Under the pieces are notes generated by a model that worked only from the letters and a program-made list of their open reading frames with translations, was not told where the DNA came from and made no database searches. DNA of 10,650 bases, taken from positions 1-10,650 of the forward strand of contig CAIRWP010000057.1 in the NCBI GenBank assembly GCA_903882335.1. The letters run 5' to 3'. The position numbers and the translations under genes were made by a program. Numbering within the stretch: the stretch's first letter is position 1; every line of letters starts with the position of its first letter. This DNA is from an uncultured Opitutia bacterium. GTDB lineage: Bacteria; Verrucomicrobiota; Verrucomicrobiia; Opitutales; UBA953. Below are positions 8,805 through 10,650 of this stretch, piece by piece.

Positions 8805-9700
8805 CCGCGCGTCCGTCCCAGCCGCTGCACGATGGCGACGCCGGCGAGCGTGAGCAGGCCGCCCGTCACTGCGGCGGCCGGCGGGTGTTCCCCGAGGATG
8901 GCCCAGCTGAAGACGACGGAGAAGAGCGGGATCACGTAGACCGAGCCCATGACCAGCGTCATCGGGAGCGTCTGCAGGACCCAGGCCCACAGCGTGTAGC
9001 AGAGCGCGGCGGGGACGACGCCCAGGAAGACGAGGTGCCCCCAGCCGGTGGCGCTCAGTTTGCCGGCGGCGCCCAGCAGGTCGTGCGAGAAGGGCAGCAG
9101 GCCCAGCGTGCCCAGCCAGATCGCCCAGGTCGTGACGTCGATGGCCGCGTACCGGCGGGTGAGGTGCTTGCTCAGCAGCGTCTGGATGGCCGCGCACAGC
9201 GCCGCCCCGAAGATCATCACCGTCCCCTCGTTCAAGGTCACCCCGTTCTCGAGGACGCCCGAGGTGAAGGCCACCCCGACCATGGACGTCAGGATGCCGA
9301 GCCAGGCGTAGGGCGTGACTTTCTCCGAGCCGGAGAGCGCGCCGTAAAGCACCACGAGGATGGGGACGCAGGAGATCAGCATTGAGCCCGTGCCAGCGTC
9401 GACGGTGCGTTCACCGAAATTGATGCCGAGGTTGTAGAGCGTGAAGCCGAAGAGTCCGAGCAGGGCGATGACCGGCAGGTCGCGTGCGGCGGGCAGGGGA
9501 CGCCCGCGGAAAAACCAGACGCCCAGCATCACCGTCGAGGCGATGAGGTAGCGCAGGGTGCCGAGCTCGCCGGCGCCGACCTGGTGGACGATGGCGCGGA
9601 CGTTGACCCAGGACATGCCCCAGGCGACGAGGTTGAACGCCATCGCGACGTAAGCCCAGCGCAGGGTGCGGGCGGTCGGCGGCTGGGCGGGCTCGTTCAC
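8801..9700 (-). CDS. EamA/DMT-superfamily inner-membrane transporter
   Basis: The product is 299 residues with about ten predicted membrane helices in two EamA repeats (roughly 15-148 and 160-292). The first helix contains FNLVAWGMSWVNVRAI. The second repeat has the family-typical late region VVPAALCYTLWAWVL, then VIPLFSVVFSWAILGEHP. Members of the drug/metabolite transporter superfamily export or exchange small solutes such as amino acids, sugars or purines; no residue here identifies the substrate. The start is GTG at 9700, because the next ATG (9643) would cut into the first helix. That GTG overlaps the TGA of the upstream lyase gene in a GTGA arrangement, so translational coupling is likely and the two probably share a promoter beyond the right edge. 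A role in handling products of pectin breakdown is only an inference from this pairing. Confidence 0.9.
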   Translation of the reverse strand: MNEPAQPPTARTLRWAYVAMAFNLVAWGMSWVNVRAIVHQVGAGELGTLRYLIASTVMLGVWFFRGRPLPAARDLPVIALLGLFGFTLYNLGINFGERTVDAGTGSMLISCVPILVVLYGALSGSEKVTPYAWLGILTSMVGVAFTSGVLENGVTLNEGTVMIFGAALCAAIQTLLSKHLTRRYAAIDVTTWAIWLGTLGLLPFSHDLLGAAGKLSATGWGHLVFLGVVPAALCYTLWAWVLQTLPMTLVMGSVYVIPLFSVVFSWAILGEHPPAAAVTGGLLTLAGVAIVQRLGRTRG

Positions 9701-10650
9701 TTGGCGGTCGGCTGGGAGCCGGGATAAGCGGTGTAGCCGGCTTGGGCGCCCAGCGTGGCGTCGACCGGGCGGAGGAACGCGACCTTCGGCAGGCTGCCGT
9801 CGGCCTGACGCGAACCCGTCAGCGCGGCATCGTCGACGCTCTCGAACGAGGCGTCGGTGAACTTCCGTTGCGAGGCGAAGGCGTTGTCCTTGAGTTCGCT
9901 ACGCGCGACGTCGATCCGGGTGAAGTCCCGCTGACCGCGGTAGCTCAGGTTGGCCGTCACCCGCTGGCCCACACCGTCGATGTCGTGGGAGTTGTCGGCC
10001 GGGCGCATCAGGAAGTTGAAATCGTTCGCGTTGCGGTAGGCGGAGTTGAACGACCAGTCCCCGCCCATCAGGTGGTGGTTCGCGTAGAACCCGCTGGCCT
10101 TGTTGCGGACGGCGAGGCAGCCCTCCGTGACGTGGCGCGGAGCGGGATCGGGCACCCCGTGGAGCGGAGTATTGCCGAAGCCGCCGACCTTGAAGCCGTT
10201 GCCGTCTCCGCGCTTCTCGAACTTCGGGCCGTACCCGTTGTACATCGCCCAGCAGCCTTCGAAGCGGACGCTTTCCCAGGCGGAGATGCTGTCGTAGCCG
10301 TCGTCGCTGTTGAACCACGCTCGGCAGCCGCGGAAGACGTTGTTCACTGCGCCCTTCGACGGGTGACCGCCAAAGCCGTCGACGTTGCCGCCGCGGCCAT
10401 CCTCCGAGGTGAAGTCGTGGTTGCGGTAGGCGTCGCAATTCAGGATCAGGTTGTCGGAGCCACCGAGCAGGTAGACCCCGATGGCCTGGCTGTCGTGCAG
10501 CGCGAGCCGCTCCAGGATGTTATGGCCGCCCTGGATCTCGAAGTTGCACGACTGGCCGTGGCCCTTGAAGTTGACCTGCGTGCCGATGACCTCGAACCCG
10601 CGGAAGTGCAACCACGAGCCGGCGACCTGAAAGGCGTTGATGCGGCGGCC
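9697..10650 (-). CDS. family 9 pectate lyase-like right-handed beta-helix protein, 5' truncated by window edge
   Basis: The gene is open to the right edge, leaving 317 visible residues and a TGA at 9699-9697. The TTG at 10611 is internal, since the frame continues upstream with beta-helix-like sequence. The repeated pattern of Asn, Cys and aromatic residues at turns, as in NCDAYRN, GCRAWFNS and GCWAMYNG, indicates a parallel beta-helix. The active-site features of polysaccharide lyase family 9 are present: GGNVDGFGG, NSDDGYDSI and GDGNGFKVGG. The Asp codons at about 10380, 10305, 10302 and 10293 match the calcium-binding Asp set of Dickeya Pel9A in spacing, and the Lys codon at 10191-10189 fits the catalytic base. 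It would cleave polygalacturonate by beta-elimination, outside the cytoplasm. The signal peptide region is not visible. The last 75 residues or so look less repetitive. It overlaps the transporter gene downstream. A related lyase specificity within the fold is possible. Confidence 0.86.
   Translation of the reverse strand, partial: GRRINAFQVAGSWLHFRGFEVIGTQVNFKGHGQSCNFEIQGGHNILERLALHDSQAIGVYLLGGSDNLILNCDAYRNHDFTSEDGRGGNVDGFGGHPSKGAVNNVFRGCRAWFNSDDGYDSISAWESVRFEGCWAMYNGYGPKFEKRGDGNGFKVGGFGNTPLHGVPDPAPRHVTEGCLAVRNKASGFYANHHLMGGDWSFNSAYRNANDFNFLMRPADNSHDIDGVGQRVTANLSYRGQRDFTRIDVARSELKDNAFASQRKFTDASFESVDDAALTGSRQADGSLPKVAFLRPVDATLGAQAGYTAYPGSQPTAK

Noticed and set aside
10609..10611. TTG as the start of the pectate lyase-like gene
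   Set aside because: The frame continues to the window edge with beta-helix-like sequence, and an exported lyase needs a signal peptide further upstream.

Overview
The window is a GC-rich, gene-dense bacterial segment with seven genes plus one that runs in from the left edge. It has no RNA genes, CRISPR array, insertion sequence or long repeat, and no gene-free stretch above about 111 bases. The gene content points to the PVC group, most likely Verrucomicrobiota and perhaps the Opitutales side of it. The pointers are a large PVC-type beta-propeller protein, exported alpha/beta hydrolases, a GMC dehydrogenase paired with a Tat-exported small subunit, a polysaccharide lyase, and an almost complete absence of Shine-Dalgarno motifs. 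The lineage is inferred from family resemblance and was not measured.

Layout. Bases 1-1152 (+) hold the C-terminal part of a beta-propeller/DUF6797-type protein. It converges on a secreted esterase (1169-2314, -), which lies 63 bases downstream of the ABC-F ATPase gene uup (2378-4195, -). A 111-base divergent intergenic region (4196-4306) separates uup from a rightward three-gene run: a secreted prolyl-oligopeptidase-like hydrolase with a long extra C-terminal region (4307-6328), a GMC-family FAD dehydrogenase (6349-8127), and a Tat-signal gluconate-2-dehydrogenase subunit 3-like protein (8138-8797). The gaps in this run are 20 and 10 bases. It converges, with 3 bases between stops, on a leftward pair: a family 9 pectate lyase-like beta-helix protein (9697-10650, cut by the right edge) and an EamA/DMT transporter (8801-9700) whose GTG start overlaps the lyase stop.

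How they may work together. Several products are predicted to be exported and to act on esters, sugars or pectic polysaccharide, so the region looks like part of an envelope-based carbohydrate-handling repertoire. The best-supported functional unit is the GMC dehydrogenase and its small subunit. The large subunit carries a CX5CX3C cluster resembling the 3Fe-4S site of bacterial FAD glucose dehydrogenases and has no export signal of its own, whereas the small subunit carries the twin-arginine signal. This suggests a hitch-hiker pair exported folded to the periplasm. The usual cytochrome c partner is not in the window. The upstream hydrolase is probably co-transcribed, but its substrate cannot be read from sequence. 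The lyase/transporter pair is likely translationally coupled. No wholly new system is demonstrated; the hydrolase-dehydrogenase operon is the most interesting lead.
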